Shown piece by piece: positions 1-8,941 of a DNA stretch of 64,000 bases. This DNA comes from Streptomyces coeruleorubidus (GTDB lineage Bacteria > Actinomycetota > Actinomycetes > Streptomycetales > Streptomycetaceae): positions 7,477,001 to 7,541,000 of the forward strand of contig NZ_CP023694.1 of NCBI RefSeq assembly GCF_008705135.1, written 5' to 3'. Within the stretch, counting starts at the first letter, position 1. The number at the start of each line of letters is the position of its first letter. The notes under the pieces were generated by a model. The model did no database searches. It was not told where the DNA came from and saw nothing but the letters and a program-made list of their open reading frames with translations. Made by a program: the position numbers and the translations under genes.

Positions 1-738
1 TCCAGCCTCCGCAGCACCGGCGACATCTTCAGCACCTCCCTGTTCCCCTCCTCGGTGTCGTTCGAGAACTACCGGTCGGTGTTCAGCCCGGGCCAGGGCT
101 TCACCAGGGCGCTGCTCAACAGCCTGGTCGTCGCCGGCGTCACGACCGCGCTGTCGCTGCTGCTGGCCACGTTCACCGCGTACGCGATGGCCCGGCTGGA
201 GTTCCGCTTCAAGCGGCTGATCCTCACGCTGATCATCGCCACCTCGATGTTCCCGGTGGTGTCGATCGTCGTCCCGCTGCTGAAGCTGTTCACCGACATC
301 GGCTGGATCAACACCTACCAGTCCATGATCGTGCCCAGCATGTCCTTCACGCTGCCGCTGGCGGTGTGGAACCTGACCACGTTCTTCCGGCAGATGCCGG
401 ACGAGCTGGAACACGCCGCCATGGTCGACGGCTGCACCCGCGGCCAGGCCTTCCGCAAGGTCATCGTCCCGCTCGCCGCGCCGGGCATCTTCACCACCGC
501 GATCATCACGTTCATCGCCGCCTGGAACGAGTTCCTCATCGCCCTGTCGATGACCAACAAGCCCAGCATGCAGACGGCGACCGTCGCCATCTCGAAGTTC
601 TCGGGGGCGACGACGTACCAGACGCCGTTCGGCAGCCAGATGGCCGCGGGCGTCGTGGTGACCATTCCGCTGGTCGTGATGGTGCTGCTGTTCCAGCGCC
701 GCATCGTCGCCGGGCTCACGGCCGGCGCCGCGAAGTAG
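1..738 (+). CDS. Carbohydrate ABC transporter permease (MalG type), 5' end missing
   Basis: Inner-membrane permease of a CUT1-family sugar ABC importer. The frame is open from base 1, so the gene begins before the window. The visible part (about 245 residues) carries hydrophobic segments and the permease EAA-type loop near 'EHAAMVDGCTRGQAF', where the ATPase docks. It ends 'GLTAGAAK'. The alpha-glucosidase gene follows 29 bases later on the same strand, so the imported sugar is probably an alpha-glucoside such as maltose or trehalose. The partner permease and binding protein should lie upstream. Family is clear; substrate is inferred from the neighbour only. Confidence 0.9.
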   Translation, partial: SSLRSTGDIFSTSLFPSSVSFENYRSVFSPGQGFTRALLNSLVVAGVTTALSLLLATFTAYAMARLEFRFKRLILTLIIATSMFPVVSIVVPLLKLFTDIGWINTYQSMIVPSMSFTLPLAVWNLTTFFRQMPDELEHAAMVDGCTRGQAFRKVIVPLAAPGIFTTAIITFIAAWNEFLIALSMTNKPSMQTATVAISKFSGATTYQTPFGSQMAAGVVVTIPLVVMVLLFQRRIVAGLTAGAAK

Positions 739-767
739 ACACGCCCCCACAGAAGGAGTCACAGCAG

Positions 768-2429
768 GTGTCTTTCACCGCACCCTGGTGGCGCAGTGCC
801 GTCATCTACCAGGTCTACATCCGCAGCTTCGCCGACGACAACGGCGACGGCATCGGCGACATCGCCGGCATCCGCTCCCGGCTGCCGTATCTGAAGTCCC
901 TCGGCGTGGACGCCATCTGGATCAACCCCTGGTACAAGTCCCCCATGGCCGACCACGGCTACGACGTCGCCGACTTCCGCGCCATCGACCCGCGCTTCGG
1001 CACCCTGGCCGACGCCGAGCGGCTCATCACCGAAGCGCACGCGCACGGGATCCGCGTCATCCCCGACATCGTGCCCAACCACACCTCCGACCAGCACCCC
1101 TGGTTCCAGGCGGCGTTGACGGCCGGACCGGGCAGCCCGGAACGCGAGCGCTACGTCTTCCGCCCCGGCCGCGGACCCGACGGCGCCGAACCCCCGAACG
1201 ACTGGGTGTCCTGCTTCGGCGGCCCGGCCTGGACCCGGCTGCCCGACGGCGACTGGTATCTCCACCTGTTCGCACCCGAGCAGCCCGACCTCAACTGGCA
1301 ACACCCCGAGGTTCGCACCGAGTTCGAGTCGATCCTGCGGTTCTGGTTCAGCCGGGGCGTCGACGGCTTCCGCATCGACGTCGCCCACGGCCTGGTCAAA
1401 CACCCCGAGCTGCCCGACCTGCCGCCCCGCGCCGAACCCGCGGTGACGGGCCCGCTCACCCGCCGGGACGAGATCCGGCAGCACCTCGACCACCCGCACT
1501 GGGACCGGGACGAGGTGCACGAGATATACCGGGGCTGGCGCAAGGTCGCCGACGAGTTCCCCGGAGACCGTTCCTTCGTCGCCGAGGCCTGGGCCGACAC
1601 ACCGGAACGGCTCGCGGCGTACGTCCGCCGGGACGGCCTCCACACCGCCTTCAACTTCGACTTCCTCATGTGCGGCTGGGACGCCAAGGACCTGCGCGCG
1701 GTCATCGACGACTCCCTGGCCATGCTCGGCGCGGTGGGCGCACCCGCCACCTGGGTCCTCTCCAACCACGACGTCATGCGCCACCCCAGCCGATACGGCC
1801 GTACCGCCGCGCGGAGCTGGATGGCCAACGCCCGGTTCGAGCCCGACGGCTCCCTCGACCCGGAGCTCGGCACCCGGCGTGCCCGGGCCGCCGCCCTGCT
1901 GATGCTCGCCCTGCCCGGCGGCGCCTACGTCTACCAGGGCGAGGAACTCGGCCTCCCCGAGGTCGAGGACCTGCCCGAGTCCGCCCTCCAGGACCCGATC
2001 TGGGAGCGCTCCGGCCACACCGACCGCGGCCGCGACGGCTGCCGCGTCCCGATCCCCTGGTCGGGCCAGAAGGCCCCCTACGGCTTCAGCCCCGCCGGTG
2101 CGACCGCCGACCCCTGGCTGCCGCAGCCCGCCGACTGGGCCGGACTGAGCGTCGAGACCCAGACCGGTGACCCGGCGTCCATGCTGGAGCTCTACCGCAC
2201 GGCCCTGCGCGTCCGCCGCGACCACCCCGCCCTCGGCGACGGCACGATGGCGTGGCTGGACACCCCCGAGGGGGTGCTGGCCTTCAGCCGCGACCCCGGA
2301 TTCGTGTGCGTGGTCAACCTCTCCACCGAGCCGTACGAGTTGCCCGCACACTCCGGGCTCCTCCTGGCCGGCGGCCGGCTCGAGGACGGCCTGCTGGGGC
2401 CCGACCAGGCGGTGTGGCTGGCGGTGTAG
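768..2429 (+). CDS. GH13 alpha-glucosidase (oligo-1,6-glucosidase/trehalose hydrolase type)
   Basis: Cytoplasmic glycoside hydrolase of family 13, 553 aa, hydrolysing alpha-glucosidic bonds of imported disaccharides or oligosaccharides. All four conserved regions are visible: DIVPNHTS (about residue 100), GFRIDVAHG with the nucleophile Asp about 204, FVAEAW with the acid/base Glu about 273, and LSNHD with Asp about 335. There is no signal peptide. The GTG at 768 is chosen because AAGGAG (753-758) precedes it and homology starts with 'WWRSAVIYQVYIRSF'; the open frame upstream is a shadow of the permease gene. It is the terminal gene of the transporter operon. Exact specificity cannot be read from sequence. 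Confidence 0.93.
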   Translation: MSFTAPWWRSAVIYQVYIRSFADDNGDGIGDIAGIRSRLPYLKSLGVDAIWINPWYKSPMADHGYDVADFRAIDPRFGTLADAERLITEAHAHGIRVIPDIVPNHTSDQHPWFQAALTAGPGSPERERYVFRPGRGPDGAEPPNDWVSCFGGPAWTRLPDGDWYLHLFAPEQPDLNWQHPEVRTEFESILRFWFSRGVDGFRIDVAHGLVKHPELPDLPPRAEPAVTGPLTRRDEIRQHLDHPHWDRDEVHEIYRGWRKVADEFPGDRSFVAEAWADTPERLAAYVRRDGLHTAFNFDFLMCGWDAKDLRAVIDDSLAMLGAVGAPATWVLSNHDVMRHPSRYGRTAARSWMANARFEPDGSLDPELGTRRARAAALLMLALPGGAYVYQGEELGLPEVEDLPESALQDPIWERSGHTDRGRDGCRVPIPWSGQKAPYGFSPAGATADPWLPQPADWAGLSVETQTGDPASMLELYRTALRVRRDHPALGDGTMAWLDTPEGVLAFSRDPGFVCVVNLSTEPYELPAHSGLLLAGGRLEDGLLGPDQAVWLAV

Positions 2430-2450
2430 CGGGGATCCTAGGCTGGGCGT

Positions 2451-3278
2451 ATGGCTCGCACGGCGGAGCAGCTTCCCGTCTCGCTCACGGTCCGGCCGTC
2501 GGCGCCGGCACTCGCGCCGCTGATCGGTGCGCTCGGTTATGCCGAAGGGCGGTTCGCGCACTCCGCCGAGCTGTCCCTGCCGACGGGCGGGGCGCAGTTG
2601 CTGGTGAACCTCGACGGGGACGCCCTGGGCTCTTCGGACAGGCGGACCCGGGGAGCGGCTCTCCAGGGGCCGTACACGGGGCCGGCGGTGATCGACCCGG
2701 CACAGCAGCGCGCCGTCGTGTGGGTGGCGTTCCGTCCCGCGGGGGCGTATCCGTTCCTCTCCGTGCCGGTCAACGCGCTCCGCGACCGGCTCGCCGGGCT
2801 CGACGAGCTGTGGGGCACGGACGGTGCGGTGCTGCGCGAGCGGCTGCTGGAGGCCATGGCCGCCGGCGGCCCGCAGGCATGCCTGCGGGAGCTGGAAACG
2901 GTCCTGCTCCGGCGGTCGGAACGTCCCCTGGAGCCCGACCCGGCGGTCCGTCTCGCCGCGGTGCTGCTCGACCGCGGAACGCCGGTGGGTGAGGTCGCCG
3001 ACCGGCTCGGCTGGACCTCCCGGCGGCTGGCCCGCAGGTGCGCCGAACAGCTGGGCCTCCCGCCGAAACGGTATGCGCGGGTACGGCGCTTCCAGCGGCT
3101 GCTGGGCCGTGTGAACGCCGGGTCCGGGGAACCGGACTGGGCGGTCCTCGCCGCCGCGTGCGGCTACCACGACCAGGCACATCTGATCCACGAGTTCCGC
3201 GCGCTCGCCGGGATCACCCCGACCGCGTACGCGCCGCGCTCGTCCCTGGAACGCAACCACGTTCTGCTCGGCGGGTGA
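2451..3278 (+). CDS. AraC-family transcriptional regulator
   Basis: 275-aa DNA-binding regulator. The N-terminal ~150 residues ('GGAQLLVNLDGDAL...') resemble the cupin-like sensor part of actinobacterial AraC-like proteins. The C-terminal ~100 residues form two helix-turn-helix units: 'PVGEVADRLGWTSRRLARR' and 'VLAAACGYHDQAHLIHEFR', the latter followed by 'GITPTAY', a typical AraC ending. It starts 21 bases after the glucosidase stop. The next gene encodes a VOC protein, so this pair may form its own unit rather than regulating the sugar operon. Ligand unknown. Confidence 0.85.
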   Translation: MARTAEQLPVSLTVRPSAPALAPLIGALGYAEGRFAHSAELSLPTGGAQLLVNLDGDALGSSDRRTRGAALQGPYTGPAVIDPAQQRAVVWVAFRPAGAYPFLSVPVNALRDRLAGLDELWGTDGAVLRERLLEAMAAGGPQACLRELETVLLRRSERPLEPDPAVRLAAVLLDRGTPVGEVADRLGWTSRRLARRCAEQLGLPPKRYARVRRFQRLLGRVNAGSGEPDWAVLAAACGYHDQAHLIHEFRALAGITPTAYAPRSSLERNHVLLGG

Positions 3279-3342
3279 CGGGTCCTGCCCGCCCGACCGT
3301 TTTCTACAATCCACGGCCGCCCGGACCGGCCATCGTGAAGGC

Positions 3343-3795
3343 ATGACGAACACAGACGACAAGCCGTCCCTCACCCGGCTCTACGCCCGCCTCGTGGTCT
3401 CCGACGGGCCCCGGGCGATCGACTTCTACCGGACCGCGTTCGGCGCCGAGGAGATCGAGCGGTACACCGACCCCGACGGGAAGATCGTGCACGCCATGCT
3501 GCGACTCGGCGGCGCGGTGATCGCGGTCAAGGACGCCGACGAGAGCGACCCGGCGCCGGACTCGCTCGGCGGCAGCCCGGTGATCATGGCCCTGGACGTG
3601 TCCGACGCCGACGCCGTGGCCGAGGCCATGCTGCGGGGCGGGGCGAGCGTGGTGTATCCGGTCGCCGACCAGCACTACGGGCAGCGCGGCGGCCGTCTCG
3701 CCGATCCGTTCGGCCATCTCTGGATGATCTCCCAGACGATCGAGGAGCTGTCCCCTGAGGAGATCCAGCAGCGCACGACCGACCTGTTCACCTGA
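3343..3795 (+). CDS. VOC (glyoxalase/bleomycin-resistance) family protein, PhnB-like
   Basis: 150-aa protein of the vicinal-oxygen-chelate fold. 'RLYARLVVSDGPRAIDFYRTAF' is the first beta-alpha-beta-beta unit and 'GGRLADPFGHLWMIS' the second, as in PhnB-like/glyoxalase members. Length matches the small two-unit family. Start ATG at 3343. It follows the AraC regulator by 64 bases and may be its target. No substrate is suggested by sequence. Confidence 0.85.
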   Translation: MTNTDDKPSLTRLYARLVVSDGPRAIDFYRTAFGAEEIERYTDPDGKIVHAMLRLGGAVIAVKDADESDPAPDSLGGSPVIMALDVSDADAVAEAMLRGGASVVYPVADQHYGQRGGRLADPFGHLWMISQTIEELSPEEIQQRTTDLFT

Positions 3796-4117
3796 CGGAT
3801 CACACCCCGATACCGCCCCGGCCAGGGCCGCGTAGGGCCACTCAGTCCGCGCCCGGCCGCGGCGTGACGCGTCACAAGACCCTTCTGCGTCCGCGCCCGG
3901 CCGCGGCGTGACGCATCACAAGACCCTTCTGCCCCGCGAGTTTCCTTCCGTCCCTGGCGGCCCAGCGTTACCCCCGAAAGCGCCTCACGGCAAGCCCCCG
4001 GCGGTGTGAGGACGGCCTCCTCGGCCATGTGACCACGGCCCGCCACCTATGCCGCGTCGAGGGTGCAGGATGCGGGCACCAAGGAGGACAGGCACCCGAA
4101 CGACGGAGAGGCAGACG
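3796..4117. other. Intergenic region upstream of pntA
   Basis: 322 bases without a convincing gene. It contains the 44-bp tandem repeat described separately (3845-3932) and the leader of pntA. A frame open from 4049 into pntA lacks a ribosome binding site at its own start and is not counted as coding. I see no clear -35/-10 pair by eye. Confidence 0.6.
3845..3932. repeat. Two tandem 44-bp direct repeats each with a GTGAC-GTCAC palindrome
   Basis: Copy 1 is 3845-3888 and copy 2 is 3889-3932. They differ by one base (GTGACGCGTCAC in copy 1, GTGACGCATCAC in copy 2). The 12-bp core in copy 1 is a perfect palindrome. The array ends about 185 bp before the pntA start. It may be a duplicated operator or simply a recent tandem duplication. 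Confidence 0.85.
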
Positions 4118-5677
4118 ATGGTCCCAGCGGAACCGGAACCCCAGCGGATCGGCATACCCGCCGAGTCCACTGCGGGCGAGACCAGGGTGGCGGCGACGCC
4201 GGCCACCGTGGGGAGACTTGCCGCGCTCGGCTACGAGGTGGTGGTCGAACCGGGGGCGGGAGCCTCGTCCCGCTTCTCCGACGCGGCCTACGAGGAGGCG
4301 GGTGCCCGGCTCGGCGACCCGTGGCAGGCGGAGATCGTGCTCAAGGTGAACGGCCCCTCCAGCGAGGAGATCGGCCGGCTGAGGGACGGGGCGACGCTGA
4401 TCGCGCTCATCGGCCCCGCGCTGCACCCGGAACTGGTCGACGAGCTGGCGCGGCGGCCGATCACCGTGCTCGCCATGGACGCCGTGCCGCGCATCTCGCG
4501 CGCCCAGTCCCTGGACGTGCTCAGCTCGATGGCGAACATCGCCGGATACCGGGCCGTGGTCGAGGCCGCGCACGCCTTCGGCCGGTTCTTCACCGGCCAG
4601 GTGACCGCCGCCGGAAAGGTGCCGCCCGCCAAGGTGCTGGTGGCCGGTGCCGGTGTGGCCGGACTCGCCGCGATCGGCGCCGCCCGCAGCCTCGGTGCCG
4701 TGGTCCGCGCCACCGACCCCCGGCCCGAGGTCGCCGAGCAGGTCCGCTCGCTGGGCGGGGAGTTCCTGACGGTGGGCGTCGAGCAGGAGGTGAGTACCGA
4801 CGGCTACGCCAGGGCCACCTCGGAGGACTACGACCGGCTCGCCGCGCAGCTCTACGCCGAGCAGGCCGCCGACGTCGACATCATCATCACCACCGCGCTC
4901 ATCCCGGGCCGCCCCGCGCCGAGGCTGATCACCGCCGAGGACGTGGCGCGGATGAAGTCCGGCAGCGTGATCGTCGACATGGCGGCTGCCCAGGGCGGCA
5001 ACGTCGAGGGCACGGTCGCCGGGAAGGCCGTCGTCACCGACAACGACGTGACGATCATCGGCTACACCGACCTGCCCGGCAGGCTCCCGGCCCAGGCCTC
5101 GCAGCTCTACGGCACCAACGTCGTCAACCTGATGAAGCTGCTGACCCCGGGCAAGGACGGCCGTCTGGTCCTCGACTTCGACGACGTGGTGCAGCGGTCG
5201 ATGACCGTGGTCCGCGACGGCGAGAAGACCTGGCCGCCGCCCCCGGTCCAGGTGTCCGCCGCGCCCGCCCCCGCACCCGCCGGCGGTACGGAACCGGCGG
5301 CGCCCTCCACGCCGCCGGCGAAGCCCGCCCGCCCCGCGTGGTCCCCGTACGCCCTGGTCGGTGCCGGGGCGCTCGCGCTGTTCCTGGTGACGGCCTTCTC
5401 GCCGAGCCAGCTCATCGGCCACTTCACGGTGTTCGTGCTGGCGATCGTCATCGGCTTCTACGTCATCGGCAACGTGCACCACGCGCTGCACACCCCGCTG
5501 ATGTCGGTCACCAACGCCATCTCCGGGATCGTCGTGGTCGGCGCGCTGCTCCAGATCGGGCACGGGAACACCGCCGTCAACGTGCTGTCGTTCGCCGCGA
5601 TCCTGCTGGCGAGCATCAACATCTTCGGCGGATTCGCCGTCACCCGCCGGATGCTCGGCATGTTCTCGAAGGGCTGA
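4118..5677 (+). CDS. pntA: NAD(P) transhydrogenase, subunit alpha
   Basis: Alpha subunit of the proton-translocating NAD(P)+ transhydrogenase, which uses the proton gradient to reduce NADP+ with NADH. 519 aa: an N-terminal alanine-dehydrogenase/PNT-like domain I with the NAD-binding stretch '[18 protein letters not shown]' near residue 175; a Pro/Ala-rich linker at about 375-410; then four hydrophobic segments belonging to domain II. ATG 4118 is preceded by GGAG (4105-4108) and gives the usual family start '[17 protein letters not shown]'. pntB follows after 6 bases, so the two are co-translated. The single-polypeptide alpha is the E. coli arrangement; many actinobacteria split it. Confidence 0.95.
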   Translation: MVPAEPEPQRIGIPAESTAGETRVAATPATVGRLAALGYEVVVEPGAGASSRFSDAAYEEAGARLGDPWQAEIVLKVNGPSSEEIGRLRDGATLIALIGPALHPELVDELARRPITVLAMDAVPRISRAQSLDVLSSMANIAGYRAVVEAAHAFGRFFTGQVTAAGKVPPAKVLVAGAGVAGLAAIGAARSLGAVVRATDPRPEVAEQVRSLGGEFLTVGVEQEVSTDGYARATSEDYDRLAAQLYAEQAADVDIIITTALIPGRPAPRLITAEDVARMKSGSVIVDMAAAQGGNVEGTVAGKAVVTDNDVTIIGYTDLPGRLPAQASQLYGTNVVNLMKLLTPGKDGRLVLDFDDVVQRSMTVVRDGEKTWPPPPVQVSAAPAPAPAGGTEPAAPSTPPAKPARPAWSPYALVGAGALALFLVTAFSPSQLIGHFTVFVLAIVIGFYVIGNVHHALHTPLMSVTNAISGIVVVGALLQIGHGNTAVNVLSFAAILLASINIFGGFAVTRRMLGMFSKG

Positions 5678-5683
5678 TCACGG

Positions 5684-7135
5684 ATGACCACAGTCACGGC
5701 CTCAGAAGCCGCCTACGTCGTCGCCGCGTTGCTGTTCATCCTCAGCCTCGCCGGGCTCTCGCAGCACCGGACCTCCCGCTCGGGAGTCGTCTGGGGCATC
5801 GCGGGCATGGTCGTCGCCCTGGCGGCCACCGTCGGTCTCGCCTCGAAGAGCATCACCGCCACCGGACTCGTACTGATCGCCGTCGCCACGGCCGTCGGCG
5901 CGGGCATCGGACTGTGGCGGGCCCGGGTGGTCGAGATGACCGGCATGCCGGAGCTGATCGCCATCATGCACAGCCTCGTCGGTCTCGCCGCCGCGTTCGT
6001 CGGCTGGAACGGCTACCTCGACGTCGACGCCGGGAGCCACGGCGGTGAGGAGCTCACCGGTTCGCTGCTCGGCATCCACCACGCCGAGGTGTTCATCGGG
6101 GTGTTCATCGGTGCCGTCACCTTCACGGGTTCCGTCGTCGCGTACCTGAAGCTCTCGGCGCGCATCAACTCCCGCCCGCTCACGCTGCCCGGCAAGCACG
6201 TCCTCAACGTGGGCGCCCTGGTCGCGTTCGTCGCGCTGACCGTCGCGTTCGTGGCACGCCCCCACATCGGTCTGCTCATCGCGGTCACCGTCATCGCCCT
6301 CGCCCTGGGCGCGCACCTGGTCGCCTCCATCGGCGGCGGTGACATGCCGGTGGTCGTCTCCATGCTCAACAGCTACTCCGGCTGGGCCGCCGCCGCCTCG
6401 GGCTTCCTGCTCGCCAACAACCTGCTCATCGTCACCGGCGCGCTGGTCGGCTCCTCCGGTGCCTACCTGTCGTACATCATGTGCAAGGCGATGAACCGGT
6501 CCTTCATCTCGGTGATCGCCGGCGGCTTCGGCACCCCGGCCGCGGCGGCCGACGAGGGCGAGCAGGGCGAGCACCGCGAGATCAGCGCCGAGGAGACCGC
6601 GGAACTCCTGCGCGACGCCTCCTCGGTGATCATCACGCCCGGCTACGGCATGGCCGTCGCCCAGGCCCAGTACCCGGTCGCCGAGCTGGCGCGCAAGCTG
6701 CGCGAGCGGGGCGTCGAGGTGCGCTTCGGCATCCACCCCGTCGCCGGCCGGCTGCCCGGGCACATGAACGTGCTGCTCGCCGAGGCGAACGTGCCGTACG
6801 ACATCGTCCTGGAAATGGACGAGATCAACGACGACTTCGCCGCCACCTCGGTCGTCCTGGTCATCGGCGCCAACGACACCGTCAACCCGGCCGCCACCGA
6901 CAACCCGGCCAGCCCCATCGCGGGTATGCCGGTGCTGCACGTGTGGGAGGCGGCCAACGTGGTCGTCTTCAAGCGGTCGATGGCCGCCGGGTACGCCGGT
7001 GTGCAGAACCCGCTGTTCTTCCGGGAGAACAGCCAGATGCTCTTCGGCGACGCCAAGCAGCGCGTGGAGGACATCCTGCGCAGCCTGGACGCCCTCGACG
7101 CGCCTGTCCGGGAGATGGCCGGCAGCACGCGCTGA
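5684..7135 (+). CDS. pntB: NAD(P) transhydrogenase, subunit beta
   Basis: Beta subunit, 483 aa. The N-terminal ~270 residues are a series of transmembrane helices (rest of domain II, proton channel). The C-terminal ~190 residues are the NADP(H)-binding domain III, with '[16 protein letters not shown]', '[19 protein letters not shown]', '[12 protein letters not shown]' and 'VVFKRSM', all standard for PntB. It is coupled to pntA and followed by a strong terminator hairpin, so the operon is bicistronic. Confidence 0.96.
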   Translation: MTTVTASEAAYVVAALLFILSLAGLSQHRTSRSGVVWGIAGMVVALAATVGLASKSITATGLVLIAVATAVGAGIGLWRARVVEMTGMPELIAIMHSLVGLAAAFVGWNGYLDVDAGSHGGEELTGSLLGIHHAEVFIGVFIGAVTFTGSVVAYLKLSARINSRPLTLPGKHVLNVGALVAFVALTVAFVARPHIGLLIAVTVIALALGAHLVASIGGGDMPVVVSMLNSYSGWAAAASGFLLANNLLIVTGALVGSSGAYLSYIMCKAMNRSFISVIAGGFGTPAAAADEGEQGEHREISAEETAELLRDASSVIITPGYGMAVAQAQYPVAELARKLRERGVEVRFGIHPVAGRLPGHMNVLLAEANVPYDIVLEMDEINDDFAATSVVLVIGANDTVNPAATDNPASPIAGMPVLHVWEAANVVVFKRSMAAGYAGVQNPLFFRENSQMLFGDAKQRVEDILRSLDALDAPVREMAGSTR

Positions 7136-7169
7136 AGGGCGACGCCCGTAGCCGACCGGGCGACGATCG

Positions 7170-7218
7170 CAGATGAGGCACCATCCGTGCTGTTCGCACA
7201 CGGGTGGTGCCTCATCTG
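7170..7218 (+). terminator. Terminator hairpin after pntAB
   Basis: Arms 7170-7189 and 7199-7218 pair over 20 positions with a single G-U wobble, around a 9-nt loop. There is no T-run, which is common in Streptomyces. Confidence 0.85.
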
Positions 7219-7369
7219 TGCGTTGGGGGGCGGGCACATCCGCACCCTCAGCCGCTGCCGCCCCGGGCCGGTGAGCGCCCGTCACCTCGTCTAATCCTCG
7301 AGCCATGGCCCCTCCGTAGCCTTCCAGGTACGGAATTCGCACCCGCCCGGCCTGGCACAGGAGGACCAA

Positions 7370-8034
7370 GTGGCGCACCACACGACCACGCCCGACTGGA
7401 AGTTGTTCTCCGTCGTGCAGGCGGTGTACCGCCAGGGCCCCCGCTGTGGGACATCGAGGACTGGGTCCAGCGCAAGGCGGTGAAGTTCGCGCAGTCCGTC
7501 CAGAGCCGCGTACCGAACTCCGCCAAGTTGTTCCGGCAGCACACGACCAAGGCCGCCTACGCCGAGCGGGAGGCACGGTGGGCCGATGACGAGGGCGACT
7601 ACCGTCTGCATCTCCTGCCCGCCGTCGACGTGATGGCGGAAGTCATCGAGGACTTGGTGAACGGCGAGGACTTCCCGGCGAAGTGGGACCGCAGGGAGAC
7701 GATCGCGGTCATCAAGGGTGGCCTGCACCTCGCGGACACCAAACTCACTCGCCGTCAGCGGGAGGCCATCCACCTGGAGTCCTTGATCGGCGTGGATCGG
7801 AGGACAGCTGCTCGCGCCATGAACGTGGGCGTCAAGTGCGCTGGTTCGCACCTGAGCTCGGGATGGCTCGAGCTGCCCAAGCACCGGGCGAACCCCCTGG
7901 TCATGCGGTGGTTCGTCGAGTCGATCGGCGGCACCTTCCCCACCAAGGCCGTCAGGAGCGTCAAGGAGGAGATGCCGAGGAACGTCCAGATGCCGGTCCC
8001 GGCCGGGGCCATCGAGGAGAACGAGAGCGTTTGA
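7370..8034 (+). CDS. Unrecognised protein with sigma-region-4-like HTH; reading requires a -1 frameshift near 7436-7441
   Basis: I do not recognise a family. A GTG at 7370 has a perfect AGGAGG (7359-7364) 5 bases upstream and encodes 'VAHHTTTPDWKLFSVVQAVYRQGP', but that frame stops at once. The frame one base back is open from there to 8034 with good codon use, continuing 'PLWDIEDWVQRKAVKF...'. The switch falls at GGGCCCC (7435-7441), in the phase G-GGC-CCC of a slippery heptamer. The joined product would be about 221 aa. 'LTRRQREAIHLESLIGVDRR' resembles the start of a sigma-factor region 4 or LuxR-type HTH. The alternatives are one C lost from a homopolymer (real or a sequencing error) or programmed frameshifting. 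Confidence 0.55.
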
Positions 8035-8130
8035 TCGCGGACGGCCGTCCAGGACCACGCAGCCGTCCCGGTGCTCCCGCCGGAGAACGGCGAAACCGAG
8101 AAGGACCAACGCCACGAGGAGGACTGTGGG

Positions 8131-8556
8131 ATGACACCACCCAGCACCACCGCCATCACGGACGACGAGAGGGAGGGCACCGTGACTGCGAAGTTCTTCA
8201 CCTACGAGGAGACCGGCTCGTCCTCGCGCAGCCACGCCTTCGAGGAGTCCGCGATGCATGCATGCCGCACTGCCAGGCAGGCTCAGCGCGCCCGCACACA
8301 CGCCAGGATCGCCAGGATTCCCCGGTTCGCGATGCCGATGGGAGCGTTCGTCATGGCGGCGGCCGCCACGCTGATCACCGCTTTCAGCGTGGGCACCTCA
8401 TCGGCGATCGCGCTGCAGGTCGGTGGCGCCATGGCTGCCGCGTACGGCGTCATGAGCGACGTGCGCATCTCCATCACCGAGGACGACCCCGACTGGCGTA
8501 CGCGACACCGGGTCACCGCGTTCTTCTTTCGTCAGCACCCGTTGGACCGTGAATGA
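8131..8556 (+). CDS. Hypothetical membrane protein
   Basis: 141 aa, no family recognised. A hydrophilic, Arg/Ala-rich N-terminal half ('CRTARQAQRARTHARIARI') is followed by a hydrophobic hairpin of probably two transmembrane helices (about residues 68-110) and a charged tail. ATG 8131 is chosen because GAGGAGG (8116-8122) lies 8 bases upstream; an in-frame GTG at 8071 lacks one. The stop overlaps the next start as ATGA. Part of the 7370-9493 block of unknowns. Confidence 0.6.
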   Translation: MTPPSTTAITDDEREGTVTAKFFTYEETGSSSRSHAFEESAMHACRTARQAQRARTHARIARIPRFAMPMGAFVMAAAATLITAFSVGTSSAIALQVGGAMAAAYGVMSDVRISITEDDPDWRTRHRVTAFFFRQHPLDRE

Positions 8557-8807
8557 AAGGAGCGGACCGAGCGGGCCCGGAACCCTTGACCGCGGAGCCG
8601 CCGAGCGTCCTCGATCCGACCGAGTGCTTCGCAGTGACCGACAACCTCGCAGATCAGGCGGACCCCATGCAGATCTACTTCATCCACCAGCCAAGGCGCC
8701 CCCACAGCGATCGTGACCGGCTGCGCAACTGCCGCCTCCACCCCGTCGACGACCGCCGACTGAGCAGACCTCCCGACCGGCCGGCCAAGAAGACCATCCG
8801 GTCCTGA
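8553..8807 (+). CDS. Small hypothetical protein
   Basis: 84 aa, coupled by a 4-base ATGA overlap to the preceding gene. No domain recognised. The second half is very Arg/Pro-rich; a neighbouring frame is also free of stops to about 8762, so the 3' part may be frameshifted or the whole ORF may be spurious. A terminator hairpin follows 5 bases after the stop, which supports the transcription unit ending here. Confidence 0.4.
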   Translation: MKGADRAGPEPLTAEPPSVLDPTECFAVTDNLADQADPMQIYFIHQPRRPHSDRDRLRNCRLHPVDDRRLSRPPDRPAKKTIRS

Positions 8808-8811
8808 TCAT

Positions 8812-8849
8812 GCTGCGGCCCCGGGCTCTGCAAAGCCCGAGGCCGCAGC
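8812..8849 (+). terminator. Terminator hairpin
   Basis: Arms 8812-8827 and 8834-8849 form a 16-bp stem with one C-A mismatch and a 6-nt loop, directly after the 8553-8807 ORF. Confidence 0.75.
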
Positions 8850-8941
8850 TGAACGCACCGCCTGAACGGTGCCGGAATCCATGCTCACCGGACCCTGGCA
8901 AGGTCACGCCGGTGAGCACCATCCTCACTAAGGACAACACC

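Noticed and set aside
366-767. Extended N-terminus of the glucosidase frame
   Set aside because: Lies inside the permease gene in another frame; homology and the ribosome binding site start at 768.
759-3374. 871-aa reverse-strand open frame across the glucosidase and regulator genes
   Set aside because: Mirror-image frame of high-GC coding sequence; low-complexity Gly/Val/Arg composition, no domain.
8532-8741. Reverse-strand 69-aa frame with fairly natural composition
   Set aside because: No ribosome binding site and opposite to a coupled forward ORF; cannot choose firmly, so not listed as a gene.
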